A stretch of DNA of 64,000 nt from Paulownia fortunei (GCA_019321725.1 CM033106.1:19070551-19134550); one strand, 5' to 3'; shown: positions 1-13,194, counted from the first letter of the stretch. Numbers and translations are program-made. Notes: generated by a model from the sequence alone, not told the origin.

Positions 1-2320
1 TTTTATTATTGCTTCGGAGGTCTTTTCCACAAGGCTACATTTATTATTTACCTTGAATAACATATTCATTTGTCATTTAGATGGGGATTTTTGGTATCAT
101 CTGACGTATATTGATAATGTCGTTATCTTCTCAAAATCATCCAAAAAGGGTTTGAGGGATTTGATGAAATTTTTATGTCCATATGAAAACACCTAGGGCC
201 AACTGTTTAATCTATCTAAGTTCTCCTTTGTTGCTAGTAAATCACTTCACCATAGTTGTGTGTTAGCAATCAAGCGTATAGTAGGTTTTACATTTAAGGA
301 ACTACCTCACTTATTTGGGGGCGCCACTATGTAAAGGACGTAAGAAGAAAGTGTTATTTGAGAAGTTGATTTCTAAAGTTTGATTGAGATTATAGGGGTG
401 GGAGAACACTTTATCTTTAAGTGGTCATTTGTTTCTCATTAACACGCCTTATCAAGCAAGCCTATTCATATTCTTCGGGTAATCCATGTTCCTAATGTTG
501 TTTTGCATAAGTTGGAAATGATTTTGCTCGTTTCTTTTAGGGGTCTTATGAAGGAAAACAAAAGGATCATTAGTGTGCTTGGTTGAAAATTTATCATCTG
601 GTGGAGAAAGGTAGGTTAGGAGTTGGAGCTCTTTCGGATGTTTGTGTTGGCTTTTGATTACATTATGTGGTGAAGGCTAAGAACTAGCAACTCACTTTAG
701 GCTTATTCCTTGAGGCCTAAATATTGCTCATTTCCATATTCCTCTATTGCTAAGGTTACGATAAATCAATCCATGGTGTGGAAGCACTTGGTTAGTGTGA
801 GAGACCATGTGGAACCATATATACATGGAGCATTGAGAAAGGAATTTATCTTTTTGGTTTGATATGTGGCTCCTAAATAGACCTGTATGTCGATTGAGCA
901 CATCACAAAATCTTTATCTTAGCATTTTAGACTTTTAGATTGATGGAGCATGGAATCTAGAAACTCTACACTCTATACTTCCCAATAATATTGCAGAAAA
1001 TATTAGCAAAATTCTTTTTGGTCAAGAATAACTTGATAAAGCTTGGCGGACACTGTCGATTTATGGTTCTTTCTCTATTAAGTCTGCCTATGACTCAATT
1101 AGAGAGCAACAACTTTCTCAACAAATTCTTACAAAGCTCTTGAGTACAACACTTACTCCATCCATGTCAAAATTTTGGTTGGCATGGATTCTAAAATGAT
1201 CCAACGAGACTATGAAGTCTTATCCCGCTGCCAGTGTTGAAGGAGTTTGAGACACTATCTCATATTTTTATTCATAGTAAGAATGATCGATTGACTTGGG
1301 CAATCTTTGGGAGATTCTTTGGCATTCGAGAGCCGAAAACAAATTCTATCAACAATATAATTCATTATTGGCATGGTCTAGCACTTGGAGATCACCATAT
1401 TAGAGTTAGCTTACCATTGATTATCTAGTCGTTTATTTAGTCTGAAAGAAATGCTGTTAAGTTTTAGAGGTTTACATTAGTCACCATCGGATAATTAAAA
1501 AGACATAATATCATATCCAAACAATTAATCATGCTGGTTGACTTGAAAAGTTTCTAGAAAGAAAAGGTATCTACAGCATACCAGTTGAAAATAAAGGTGA
1601 GCTGCCAAGCTAAGCTGAAACGCTTCATCTCAATTCGCTAGGAAAAACCATCTCAGGGATGGTTTTAATTGAATATAGATTGCACCTCCAAGGGGAATCG
1701 TGGAATTTCTAGAGCAGGAGGTTTGTTATGAGATAGTAATGGAAAGCTTATCTTCAACTTTTCCATATACATTGGAGACATGACAAACACTGAAGCTAAA
1801 ATTGTAGTTATATGTTCAAGAATGATTAACTCGAATTTAGATTGAGTTAGATTCACAAACTACCTTATTTTTATTACATGGGGAATGAAAAGGGAGATGG
1901 AATCTACAATAGAACATCACAAGAGCTAGATCATTGTTGTAGAATTTAAGTACAAACTAACTCATATCTACCAAGAAGGGAATACTGTTGTGGATTGCCT
2001 TACAAACTGGGCGTTTGTTCTGCTAAAGCATCAACCTTTATTTTAGCATTCATCAATTACTTCAATTTTTTTTTTCGGGATTCTTAAGATTGGTATATTA
2101 GATTTCCTAGCTTTAGAGTTAAATAAGAGTTGTAAGGAATAAGTCCACTTTTTTTCTTGTTTTGATTTTGCCTTCTTGTGATCTTGTAAAGGGAGTACGT
2201 ATCCCTTCTTTATGGCTTTTTAAATCTAATGTACTTTTTTTTAGGGACTTTACTAAACGGGTAGGGGTCAATGTCAGACCCCTTGCCCAGGCATAGGCAG
2301 TGTTAAAAAAATAATTTAAA
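1..2320 (+). mobile_element. Decayed LINE (non-LTR retrotransposon), 3' part
   Basis: A broken plus-strand reading runs from the window edge through three domains in the order of plant LINE ORF2. First is the end of the reverse transcriptase, with YIDNVVIFSKSSKKGLRDL (bases ~108-165) at the place of the usual ADD box. Next, at ~540-1440, is the connection/zf-RVT region, ending in ETLSHIFIHS and a Trp, which is the Cys/His box of zf-RVT. Last, at ~1660-2030, is an RNase H domain: LNIDCTSKGNRGISRAGGLL, then TNTEAK and HIYQEGNTVVDCL. Many stops and frameshifts make it non-functional. It ends in an A-rich tail (~2305-2320) joined directly to Copia LTR sequence, so it was inserted into that LTR. 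Its 5' part lies outside the window. Confidence 0.85.
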
Positions 2321-3049
2321 ATTCTTAGTCACTTGACTCCATGATGAAATTAAAATCACCTTTTCCAACTTTCATCCTACCTTAGGCCAAGGATTTCCAA
2401 GTCAAGTACCATGGAAAATATAGGAGATTCACCTATTTATCTAGATAGGTAACAGATCCTATGTTGGCATCTCATTTGTCTCCATAGTTAATTATATTGT
2501 ACCTAAAAAATTTACTTTGTGATTATCCTGTAATCAGAGTAAATCAAAGTATAATAAGCCATGTACAAGATTATTATTATGCCATAAGTCAAAGGACTAA
2601 TTTTGCACTATCATAATAATGAAATTCCATATTTGATAATATAGTTTCCAATAAGGAATTTCTAAGTGTGGTTGTTCAATGTACTTGTTATCTAACAAGT
2701 GCTCGCATATATGCACTAGTGATGCTATAACAATGCCCATAGAATGAGATATCATCCTTGCGAGCCTACAAGCATATGCGCAAATTTCAACGGGATCACC
2801 GATGTCCCATCTTAAAATCCTTGACTTGGAACATTTTAAGACCAAAGCTATTGAAGCATATTTCACGATTATCATCATATGTCCGATCATGTCTTGTAGT
2901 TGTATATGGTCTAGGGAATTCATCTAAATTAAAATAGAGTTAACATAGATGAAGTATTGCCTATTTTTGTTGATAGTGATTGAAATAGATTGTTAATACA
3001 AGAGTGCTAAGTAGCCAATCCAGTTAGCTCACAGGGCACTATTCTAACA
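2321..3049 (-). repeat. 3' LTR of Copia A, truncated by the LINE
   Basis: About 730 bp matching the outer part of the 8016-10151 LTR, including the shared stretches around ATTCTTAGTCACTTGACTCC, the text near CCATGTACAAGATTA, and the end CTATTCTAACA (compare CTATTTTAACA at 10151). The remainder would lie left of the LINE, outside the window. Confidence 0.8.
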
Positions 3050-3129
3050 ATCTCCAACTTGCTCTAGTACCAATTGCTAATATATTTAAGGCCTATCTCT
3101 TTAAGGATGCCCATTAAATACTAACTAGG

Positions 3130-5960
3130 GGTTCAAACAGTGAGTGTGCTATATTTTCTATTATGGCAACTCTCTCCATTATGATATTGGCTCTACCAAC
3201 GATTTTAAAATTAGATGGCATCACCACATTTTATTCTTGGATCCTTGATGAGTCCTTAGCTTCTTTTCTTGCATAGTAGCCCTGTTATTGTCGCAATGTA
3301 TTGGTACCAAATCAACAATAGTCAGAACTTTATCCAACTTTTGGATGTATTTTCTCATACAAATAGTCTCTTTACAGCATCGTATGCCATGTTGTATTCA
3401 ATCACGGTGGTGGAATCCACGGTCTTCTCTTCTTTGGATTTTTTTTAATTTGATCATCCCATTGTTTAAGGTGAATACAAATCTAGACGCAGACTTCAAG
3501 TTATTTGTATTGGACTAAAAATTAGAATTATCAAAGCATTCTAGATTTAGTTCTCTAACATTGTACCTCAAGAAAACGTCCTTAATGCTTCACAAGTGTT
3601 AAAGGATCGTATTTATGACTTTTAAATTCTTTTTACACTGACTAAACTGATATCAGCTCATGACACTCAAAGCATGTCAGATATCACATCTCGTACATAG
3701 ATTCGCATACATTATGATCCCTATTCTAGAGGCATAAAGTATGTGAGTCATTCATTCTCTTTCATCCAAAGTCTTAGAGAACAAAATCTCTAAAAGAGAA
3801 ATCTATAACTCAATGGTAATAATCTCTTCTTAGATTCTTCCATGCTAAACCCTTTTATAGCATCTCATCTATGCACATAGATTTAGGATAGTTCAAGTAT
3901 CCCCTTAGATCTATATGAATCCCCTATAAAGAAGATACTTCTCCCAAAACCTTTATAAAGAATTTATGTAGACAAATAAGTCTCCGTTGACTGTAGCATC
4001 CTTATATCGTCCCAATGAGTAGGATGTCATCAACATAAAACATAACAAACATCACTATGCTCCCACTAATCCTCTTATATGCACATGGTTCATTCATATT
4101 CTTGAGGAAATCAAATGCTTTGATTGCTTTATCGAATTGAATGTTCAAATTTTAGGAAGTTATTTGAGTCCATTAATAGACCTCTAAAGCTCACAAACAT
4201 TTTTCTTACTACCACTGATATGAAGTATTGTGGTTGTTTCATATAGATCTCTTACTCAATGTTTTCATTCAAGGAAAATGATCTTCATATCCATTTTCTA
4301 AGTCTCATATCATAATACGTAAATTAGTAAGCAAAATCTGAATGGACTTTAGCATTGCAATCGGTGAAAGGTTTCCTCATGGTCAACACCTTGAATTGAG
4401 CATATCCTTTTACCGCCAATCAGGCCTTATAGGTCACTACCTCACTAAATGAATGATTCCCATTTGATAGGTCACTAAGATTCATACCTTATTCGAGTAG
4501 ATGAAATTCATTTCAGATTATATGGCCTTTTTGTGATCTTCGAAAATTGATGTTAGACATCTATTACTTCTTGGATCATTAAAATATCATCCTTGTTGTT
4601 CTTTAACAAGAAACTGTACCTCATATATAGCTTCAAGATCTTTTCAGATCTTCTTAGAGGTTGTGTACTAGAAGTTTTAATAATTAGTTCCTGGACTATT
4701 AACTTATGTGGGATACTTTGTGGTTCTTAAATCTCTTCAAGTTCTATAACCATGCCTTTTCTATTTAATTGAAACTCCTTCCAAAGGAATGTGACATTCC
4801 TTAAAATAAGCACATTTATCTTGATATGTTATAGAAATGGTATCCAATGGACTCATTTGGATATCCCCACAAGCTTTGCATAAGATGGATCTTCAATCCA
4901 ACTTATCTCCCACTAGCTGCTTCAAATAATTGGGGCACCTCATAGAAGGGTTTTTCCGCACCACATCTCATATGGTGTTTTAGGCACCGACTTCATGATA
5001 ATATTATTTAGTAAAAATCCCTTCAATTCTATGGGTAACCCCAGAATGAAGAAGAAAGTCTAGTGAATCTCACTCTGGATCCACTTCCTTTAGATAATCA
5101 AGGAATTCACCACCTAAGTATTCACTTCCTCTATCGAATCGAAGGACATTATTATTTTAGCCACTTTAATTCTATACTTCATGTCCAATTGCTTTGAATC
5201 TTTTAAAAGTCTCGGACTCATTTCTTAGGAGATACTTATACTCACACCTAAAATAATGAAATAAGAATAGTTCCCTCATGCACTACACATAGTTGGCATC
5301 TCATGCAAGTCCGAGAGGTCAAGCAAATGTATATTCTTATGATTCTTTTCCATAGAGACATGACCTAATCTAGCACTAGCATGCTACAAGTATGCGCTAT
5401 TTTAACTTTAACTTGACTTTGTTGATAATGTAGGATGGAATTTAGGGTTGTGTAAATTTGTCAAAGCACTAACATCAATAACCATGGAACATTTTCATCC
5501 TTTATTTTTGAATCATACTTTCTTTGTCCAACAGAGATCCCATTCTTAATGTATGTTGGTATCAAAGATAAATAATTAATACTACCTTATTCCATCTAGA
5601 GCTTTAATAAAGCAACCATTGCTCCATCTTCAAGCTTAAGGTTCGTCTTTCTTCTTAATCTCATTCTTCTTTTCAACATTTGCAACTCTTTGCAAAGATA
5701 GGATCATATTCAATATCCAATACCAAAGAAGAAATTGTTAACCCTAAATGTAAACCTCCTCAAAGTTCAAACTTGAATTAAAATAATTTCTAATTCAGTT
5801 AAGCAAGTCAATTCTTGCACTTTCTCTTATTATGCCCCAGCTTGTTGCAATTGTGGCAAATAACTTTCTTATCCAGATTAATCATCTGTCTTGCCTCTTT
5901 TTTCCCTTTTGTTTCCATTTGAGAACTCTTTCTCATTCATTCTCTTTGACCATTTATCTA
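3130..5960 (-). pseudogene. Copia A gag-pol remnant (zinc knuckle, integrase, RT, RNase H)
   Basis: On the minus strand the order is: a gag CCHC knuckle near 5819-5866 that reads CHNCNKLGHNKRKC (C-x2-C-x4-H-x4-C); integrase around 4850-5400 with FDRGSEYLGGEFLDYLKE near 5090-5170, corresponding to the second catalytic Asp region; reverse transcriptase at 4000-4650 with an intact FYVDDILLIG box near 4013-4045; and RNase H around 3250-3450, matching the ADSTTEAEY...CDNNG region in broken form. Order and motifs fit the Copia class. In-frame stops and frameshifts throughout rule out function. Open reading frames on the plus strand here are shadows. Confidence 0.85.
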
Positions 5961-7998
5961 GAGTAAGTGGAAACAATCAAGTAGAATAGGTTTTAGTGGT
6001 TAGAGTCTCCCATAATATTTATAGAAAATCCTTCTACAATAATTGTAGGTTTTTCTATAACACTTGTAGGAGGTATTGCCACAACTTTTGTAGAGGCTAT
6101 TTTTATAACTTTTATAAAAACTCCCTCTAACACATTTAGTATCCTTTTGAAATTGAGAACTATTCTCCAACTTTGAAAACAATCCAGATAGATTAGGCCG
6201 GTAAGTTTGTTTATGTCTAGATTAATCTAAGTAGATTTAATAGTGACAATAATTATCATAAGGAAGATGTCTCCCACTATTTTATTCATATTTCATCACC
6301 CACATGATAAAACTTTGGGAAATCCATTTTCCTAGTGGGCTTAAGGCCCAAATGGTCTTGTCTTGCACCCTAATTTTATGAGTCTATATGACAAAATCAA
6401 CAAATAGTTAATATATTAACAATTTTATCTCAATGCAACCCTCCAACTATTTTACCTCACTATTTTCCATACATCCCAATTTATGAGTCCATATGGTACT
6501 TAGTGTTAAGCATGACTCATCAAACATCCAAGTAGATGGTACATCTAAATGTCCCACAACTCGTGTCAACACTTAGACACCCCTTCCCACAGGCATCTCT
6601 ATGCTAGTAGTGATCGTAGCCTTTCTGCACTTAGCATATCTCATGACTCATAGCCAACGGACTAAGCACTGCAGCGTATCGCATGTCACATACCTTTGAC
6701 GAAAGCGTAGATGATTGGGCCTCGCTCGATACTACCATTTTATGCTTGATATACACCTTTGATGGTCTTGAAATTGAAACATTTTTAAGCGAGGAAAACA
6801 CTAGGGTTTGTTTTGCACGCAAGGTCTCATCTTACAATTATCTTTTTTAATGTTTTCCATCCTAATATGATAAGCAAAGTGAAACATCATAAGGCATAAA
6901 TATTAAACATTCATAGCATGCATTATCTGCATACTACTTATGGATGATCTTGAGTCATATATCCTACACGATTCACTCGAGCCAAGTAGATCAATGGTTA
7001 ATCAAGGGTGATAATTAAAATGAAAATAGACCTACTCTATTATATAAATGTATCTCATATATTCATGGGCCTCCATTCCTTGCTTTACTCCAAATCATCT
7101 CATTCTTCTTGTAATGTACACCAAAATAAAATGAAGTCCTCACCACCTAATTCTACTCGCATTATATTTGATAAATATAATAAAGCTTAGAATAATTCCA
7201 AGGGGAGGTACATAAGAGGGAAATAGAAATACATTTAGAGAAAAATATAGAAATTTGAGACTCGCAGACCTCGTTTTAAGTAAAACTCAATAGCCCAAAT
7301 AACAAAGTGCAAAAAAAATCTAATCACGTTGATCTAGGCTCCATGATCTTCCAATCCATAATATGCTAACTATAATTATTATTTGATAATAAAAGTATGT
7401 ATATTTACCAATCGTTTGATGTATTGATTTTATATTTAGAATTAATAATTTTTGGTTATTCTTAAAATAATTTTTAGTTATTCTTAAAATAATTTTATTA
7501 ATTTGAAATTATCAATCTTCTTTCAAAATTAGATTTTCTATAAAATTTTGAAACAAAAAAATCAAATTGAGTACAGTACCAACAATGTAGCGGCGCCATC
7601 CCTTCCGGAAAGGCAGTCCAAGTGGTGCTGTAACACCTCCTAGCTAGGGCCACAGCATTTCGAAACCTTTTTTATCACGGCTAGTGCCACAGCATCATCC
7701 TTTTCAGAAGAGCAGCACTGCTATACCCCCTGATTAGCATCACAGCGCCAACCCTTGGAGAGAGATCGCGCAGCGACACCTTATCGTGAGGCTGCAACAC
7801 CATTCAGAATTCTATATAACAAAAATTTAATTGGCATGATTCGAACTCAGCTTTTCATCCCCTTTCATGTTTTAATAGTTAAAATAATTAATCCTAAACA
7901 TATAAATTGCATAAATAATTTTATTACACTTAAAATTCAAATTATTTTGCATAATCTTAAAATAAGAAAAAATGTAGGATATCAAAATGCATCAACCT
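5960..7998 (-). other. Copia A leader and degenerate gag region
   Basis: Two kilobases between the zinc knuckle and the primer site. Gag should start here on the minus strand, but no long frame survives. The part near the LTR (7580-7810) is unusually GC-rich for this window and repeats short motifs (CCACAGCA, CAGCGCCA, CAACACC). Nothing else recognised. Confidence 0.5.
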
Positions 7999-8011
7999 AG
8001 CTCTAATACCA
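7999..8011 (-). other. Copia A primer-binding site
   Basis: The plus strand reads AGCTCTAATACCA, the complement of TGGTATTAGAGCT. This differs by one base from the plant initiator tRNA-Met primer site (TGGTATCAGAGC). It lies four bases inside the LTR end at 8016, as expected. Confidence 0.8.
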
Positions 8012-9029
8012 CTATTGAATTCGCAAAATCTCGGGATAGCATACGCAGCAGAATTTAAAAATTCTCAAGAATTGATATTTAAACATACATTAAATGTAAA
8101 CATGTATAACCGGATAAATACAATAGATTGGTTGTGCGTATTTGATATACTATTCGAAGAGTTATAAATTCAAAGTTTATACTTTCAACACTCTAGGTGA
8201 TGTAGGGATATTTTTCTACACCAAACGAGGCTAAAAATCTATTGTTTCTCCTTCAAAAAAAATCAACTAAAGACGTCCCCTCTTTTGTAGCCCCTCGATC
8301 TCATTCCAAATGGGAATAAGTTTTTTTTCTTATCTCCAACTCCTTGTGTTCACACCTTGTGTTCACACTATTTTCAATCACATATTGGAATTAAATATGG
8401 AATTAAATCTTATTTAATTCTATGGGTTTTCTACTCACATCAATTGAGTTTGGACTTAAATAAGTTCAATTAATTAGTCTTACTAATTTTAATTCATCTC
8501 ATAAATTAATTGGGCCTATTTAATTGTCTAATTAATTAATTAATTAATTTTAATTGGAATTCTTATTTTAATTAGGCTCAATTAATTAATCTCATCAATT
8601 AATAAAATTAATTCAATATTTAAAATAACTTAAGCCCCAATAATTAATCATATTAATTAATCAAATCCAATACTTGGATTAATTTCTAGGAAAGAAACAA
8701 ATTTCTTCAAGTTTGTGTGTGACCCCTTAAGTTCAACTCTATTCTAGTAGTGGGTTTACAACTCTTGTGAGTTAATCAAATAATTAAATTATTTTGTTTA
8801 ATTAATTAATTAATTAATCCTCTTATAATTATCTTTTTAATTTAAAGAACCCACCAATTATGATTAGCATTTAGTAACACGCCATAAAGATCTAGACATA
8901 GTTGAACGTGGCGAACTTTTCTCATTATGAATACCATGCAATAAAGTCCTTTCATAAAATAATTTTTCGACTGTGCTTAGGGTATGACATATTAGTCGAA
9001 CCCCTATTAGCACACTATGTATCCATTCC

Positions 9030-9300
9030 TAGTCATTTGATTGACGAGACAAGATAACTTGTTGATAAGCACCTTGCGCCTACGACCTAATTAGTTGTGA
9101 GTTTGAGTCACTTGGAGGGGAGTTGGGGAACCAGCCAGTATTCTTCTTGAAAAAAAATTCCTAGTCGCTTGACTAATAAGACAAGGTAGCTTATAGTAAG
9201 TACTTTGCACCTGCGACCTGGTTGGTTATAGGTTCCAATTATCTAGAGGTGAGTTGGGGAACCAACAATTATCCTTCTTAAAAAAAAAATCCTAGTCACT
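9030..9300 (+). mobile_element. Two tandem tRNA-like SINE units in the Copia A LTR
   Basis: Units at about 9047-9152 and 9173-9290 each have a tRNA-like head: a box-A-like stretch (TAACTTGTTGATAAGC; GTAGCTTATAGTAAG), then about 30 bases further a box-B-like GAGTTTGAGTC or GGTTCCAATT. Both continue as GAGTTGGGGAACCA and end in an A-run. They are separated and flanked by near-copies of TCCTAGTCACTTGA, which fits a long target-site duplication. A tail-only piece lies at about 9375-9413 within a further duplication of LTR sequence. Confidence 0.6.
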
Positions 9301-9532
9301 TGATTCCATGATGAAATTAGAAAACCTTTTTTCTAACTTTCGTCCTACCATAACCAAGGATTTCCAAGTCAAGTTGGTGAACCAACTATTATCCTTCTTT
9401 AAAAAAAAAAATCTAGTCACTTGACTCCATGATAAAATTTGAAAAACTTTTTTCTAACTTTCATCATATAATGGCCAAGGATTTTCAAATCAATTAACCA
9501 TGAAAATATATTATATTCACCTATTCATTTAG

Positions 9533-9755
9533 ATAGTTGATAGATCATCTGTTAGTCACTTATTAATCTCCATACGTGTGATATTGTACACAAAATATTC
9601 CCTAATCAAAGTATAATAAACCATGTACAAGATTAGTATGGTGCTAGTTGATGGATCATTTGTTAGTCACCATTCATCTCTATACATGTGATATTATTAT
9701 ACCTAAAATATTCCCTAATCAAAGTATAATAAACCATGTACAAGATTAGCATGGT
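9533..9755. repeat. Tandem duplication (~110 bp x 2) inside the LTR
   Basis: Two diverged direct copies, each running from TAGTTGATRGATCAT to CCATGTACAAGATTAG. The left LTR has only one copy, so the duplication arose in this LTR after insertion. Confidence 0.75.
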
Positions 9756-10151
9756 ATTTCAAGTCAAATGACTAATCTTGCACTATAATAAGGAAATTTC
9801 ATATTTGACAATATAATTTTCAAGTAGAAATTTATGGGCGAGGTTATTTAGTGACTTATACCCTAACAATCACCCATATGCATACACTATTATCTTACAC
9901 TCATATCAATGATCTTTGATTTGGAATGATCAATGATCCTTGGCTTAGATATTTTAATATCAAAGTCATAAAGGCATATTCCACGATTGTTATTATATAC
10001 GTGTTATCTGGTCCAGGGATTTCATCTAAATTAAAATATAACTCATAAAGATGAAGTATTGCCTATTTTTATTGATAGTGATTGAAAAAGATTGTTCATA
10101 CAAGAATATTATGCAGCCAAACTAATTGACTGGCTGAACACTATTTTAACA

Positions 10152-10294
10152 TATTCTAACCTAGGTTGTTAGGATTTGGTACTAAAAACAAAACAATTAT
10201 GTCTTGGTGATTGGATTTAATTCTCAATTCAATACTTGAATTAAGAACTAAACTGGATGATAGTTGCCAACTAGTTGGACAATTTTGGAGGAGT
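10152..10294. other. Flank between Copia A and the solo LTR, no gene
   Basis: Short AT-rich stretch joined in origin to the sequence at 13195, because the solo LTR between them carries matching 5-bp flanks (GGAGT/GGAGC). Nothing recognised. Confidence 0.4.
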
Positions 10295-13194
10295 TGTAAC
10301 ACCCCCATTACTACACAACTAGATATATATTATAATTTGACATAATAGAACCTGTGTGCATGCATGGAATATTTTTTTTAACACTTTAAGAAAAGATAAA
10401 TCACTTCTTACATGCACAACCCTATTTAAAATACTTTATAACATATGTCATGTATATAGCAGGATCGGTATTTATATAAAAGCACAACACCCACAACGAC
10501 CCAATATTTACATACTTATTTACAGTAAAGTTTTAAAAGTGAAATATAGTACCAGTCTAAAAATATAATACAACAGACTCAAAATATAACAAGCCAACAA
10601 AATAGCCCAACAGGTCGTCACCCATGTACACACCCTCTCAGACACCTGGAGGAGCTCCAATCGCCGCCCAGCCAATAAAAGATGCTTCAAGTATCGTCGT
10701 ACTCACCTATAATGCATAAACTATATGAGCTAACGCTCAGCAAGTAAAGATTATTCATGTCAAAGAATAATCCACAATATCAAGTCATGCAACTCAAAAT
10801 TCTATGCTCACAATGCAATTTTATGCATCAAAATACTTCTCTCAAAATCATTTCTTTCTTGGGCCCCTGACCAACGCTACTATCTCATGCACTGGAAAAG
10901 AGCTCTGTATACCGCCATAATCCAATGGTCAATAATCATATAAGCATGGAAATCCATGCATACTCATACGCATGCAAATCCACGCACGCGAACCTGCAAA
11001 TCCATGCATAACACCATGCAAATCCATGCATGCTTCGGTGCACTAGTAGTGGTCAACAAAACATTTTCCTTTCCCTGAATCATGTCGTGCAATGCAAGAT
11101 TTATCACAATGCTAGTATATGATGCATGCACGTGCTAATGACAATGCCCATGTATGCATGATCAATGGAGAGCCCTCTACTATGCACATATGATTTATGA
11201 TATTATATATAATTCACACATCTACTATGTCTATGCATTGTGGTTGCAAATAAATCTTTACTTACCTTTCATTTGGTTGGTGGCTTAGTCTAAATTTGTT
11301 TAGTATTCCTCTCCAACCTTAGATGTAAAATATCCTATAATATTACCCAACATCAAGCACCATTCCCAATTTGGCAAGTTAAAAGCACAAAATCTCATAC
11401 TAGACCTTAAACACCAAGCTATAAGCTAACAATCAAGCTTTCACAAACTAGAACCCAATATAGCCCCTCAAATACCTCAATTTCTCATCTTAAATACATG
11501 CAAACATCATGTAATTGAAGTATTATAACTCTAATAGCATGTAACTAATTGTTAACACTCAATAGCAACATGTCTAGGTTGAAACATGCTAAGTGATCAA
11601 ATGTGGCAGATTCACATTTTCATATTTTCTTGCTGTCAAGTTTAGTTACATGATAATTTTAACATCCCTAAACATATCCAATCACTCCCAAATTTTTACC
11701 ACACTTAGATAACATGTATATAAATGTAACCATATCATATAATTGCTAAAAATCACGGATATAGCTTTCCAAGTTCAGCTCTCTTCACGACATACTAAAA
11801 CAGATTGTTTCCTACCATGACAGTTTTGCACACTTCATGACATTAATGGTTTTGGCACCCTTAAGTATATTCAATCACTCCAAAATTTTCACCATACTTA
11901 GATAACATATATAAGGAGACAACCAGGTCATATTATTACCAAAAATAATGGATTTAGCTCCCTTAATTCAGTTTCCTTCACAGCACACCAAAACCAATTT
12001 TGCTATTTTGGCAGTTTGAGTGTTTCTCCAATATCATTCTCTATTTTAATTTCCAACTGATAAAACTTCATTCCAATACTCTTAACTCATATATGGTCAT
12101 TTAAATGGTATTAATTATAGGTTTTATTCAACATACCATATACTTTTGAAGTCTAAAACACAAGAAAACAGTAAGATGATAGTTTCTGCCACAAGTATTT
12201 CCTATTAAGTGTTTGTCACCAAAAACCCTTTCTTTGTGCACCAAAGTCTAACTAAAAACTTCCTAACACTTTTATAAGATATATTGAAAACTTAATAAAC
12301 AATAAAACCATTCATAATAATCTAAAAACTAAAGGCAAAACCATAGATAAGTGTTACCTATGCAGATTTTGAAGTTAACTTGATGGTAATCACTTCTCCT
12401 TTGCTTTTCTTGCTTTTATTTCAACTTGGAATCAATTTGGATCACTTGGAGACCTTAAGGTGTGTGTTTGGAAGATGAAAATGGCTGAAATGAGGGTCTG
12501 GTTGTTGCTTAAGGGTGAAGGGTTTGAGGTGTTAGCTTGAGATGTTAGCTTAAGCTTAATAAGAAAGCATGAGGTGGCAAGTAAATGGCAAAATCTGATT
12601 TTCTTCCTTATCTTGCAGCCCTAATCTTATGTGTCTCACCTATTTTTATTTGGTTGCAACCTATCTTAATCACCATTCATTTCCATGGGTAATTCCTATG
12701 TCCGTTCATTCGATCTGCAAACCGATTCACATCCGATTCTTAAAGAATTATCTAGTTTGCATTTCTAAAATCATATGCACATATGGGCCTTGTAATATGA
12801 CACTTAATTCACATTATATCATGTCCAATATTCCAAGTATGCTAATTTACAAATATATACTTTTGAAATAACTTGATCAAATCAAATTAAACCGTATAAG
12901 CTTACTAGTAACACTTTTAACACTTTCAAAATTATAACATATATATCCCATCTATATCTAATATTGATCCACCTCATTTTCTTCTTATTTCAATATAAAA
13001 TCAACTACTTAGATTAGGAATTTCAATAACTAATACCGTGCAAGAGTTTCAGAATTAAGTTTAATATTCAAGAATGTCGTATAAAATGAAATAAATTATG
13101 CAATGTCAATAGAAATGCAAATAGCATATAAAATTAACACGTAATGCATGAATCATATTTGGTCATGTGAGTAGTAAGAGGCTCGGGTATCACA
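10295..13194 (-). repeat. Solo LTR, 2.9 kb, probably Ty3/Gypsy (Tekay/Del-like)
   Basis: The ends are TGTAACACCCCC and CTCGGGTATCACA, with 5-bp flanks GGAGT and GGAGC (4/5 match), as for an LTR insertion. The reverse complement matches the element at 17926-20426 at both ends (TGTRATACCCGAGCCTC; GTAGTAATGGGGGTGTTACA) and around GAGCTAACGCTCAG. No pol motif lies between, so it is a solo LTR. The family name rests on size and end sequence only. Confidence 0.75.
10945..11033. repeat. Short tandem repeat with CATGCA cores
   Basis: Four diverged units of about 22 bp of the form CATGCAAATCCATGCATAC. Each holds one or two CATGCA cores, which resemble the RY motif of seed promoters. It sits within the solo LTR. 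Confidence 0.7.

Larger units (their letters stand above)
2321..10151 (-). mobile_element. Ty1/Copia retrotransposon A, nearly full length, degenerate
   Basis: Read on the minus strand, this has a 5' LTR (8016-10151), a tRNA-Met-type primer site, a long leader/gag region, then gag zinc knuckle, integrase, RT and RNase H in Copia order, and a 3' LTR cut by the LINE. The inner LTR edges are clear. At 3049/3050 the LTR begins TGTTAGAATA in element orientation, after a purine-rich tract. At 8016 it ends in CA, four bases from the primer site. All frames carry stops, so the element is dead, but motifs remain easy to read. Relatives of its LTR recur at 13200-13850, 20600-21414, 21415-23600, 39950-41153 and 41400-41890. 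Confidence 0.85.
8016..10151 (-). repeat. 5' LTR of Copia A (2.1 kb)
   Basis: In element orientation it starts TGTTAAAATAG and ends GCGAATTCA. It is AT-rich with many TTAATTAAT blocks and contains secondary insertions and duplications (9030-9300 and 9533-9755). Compared with the left LTR it has gained at least two such blocks, so the two LTRs have diverged well beyond point changes. Confidence 0.8.
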
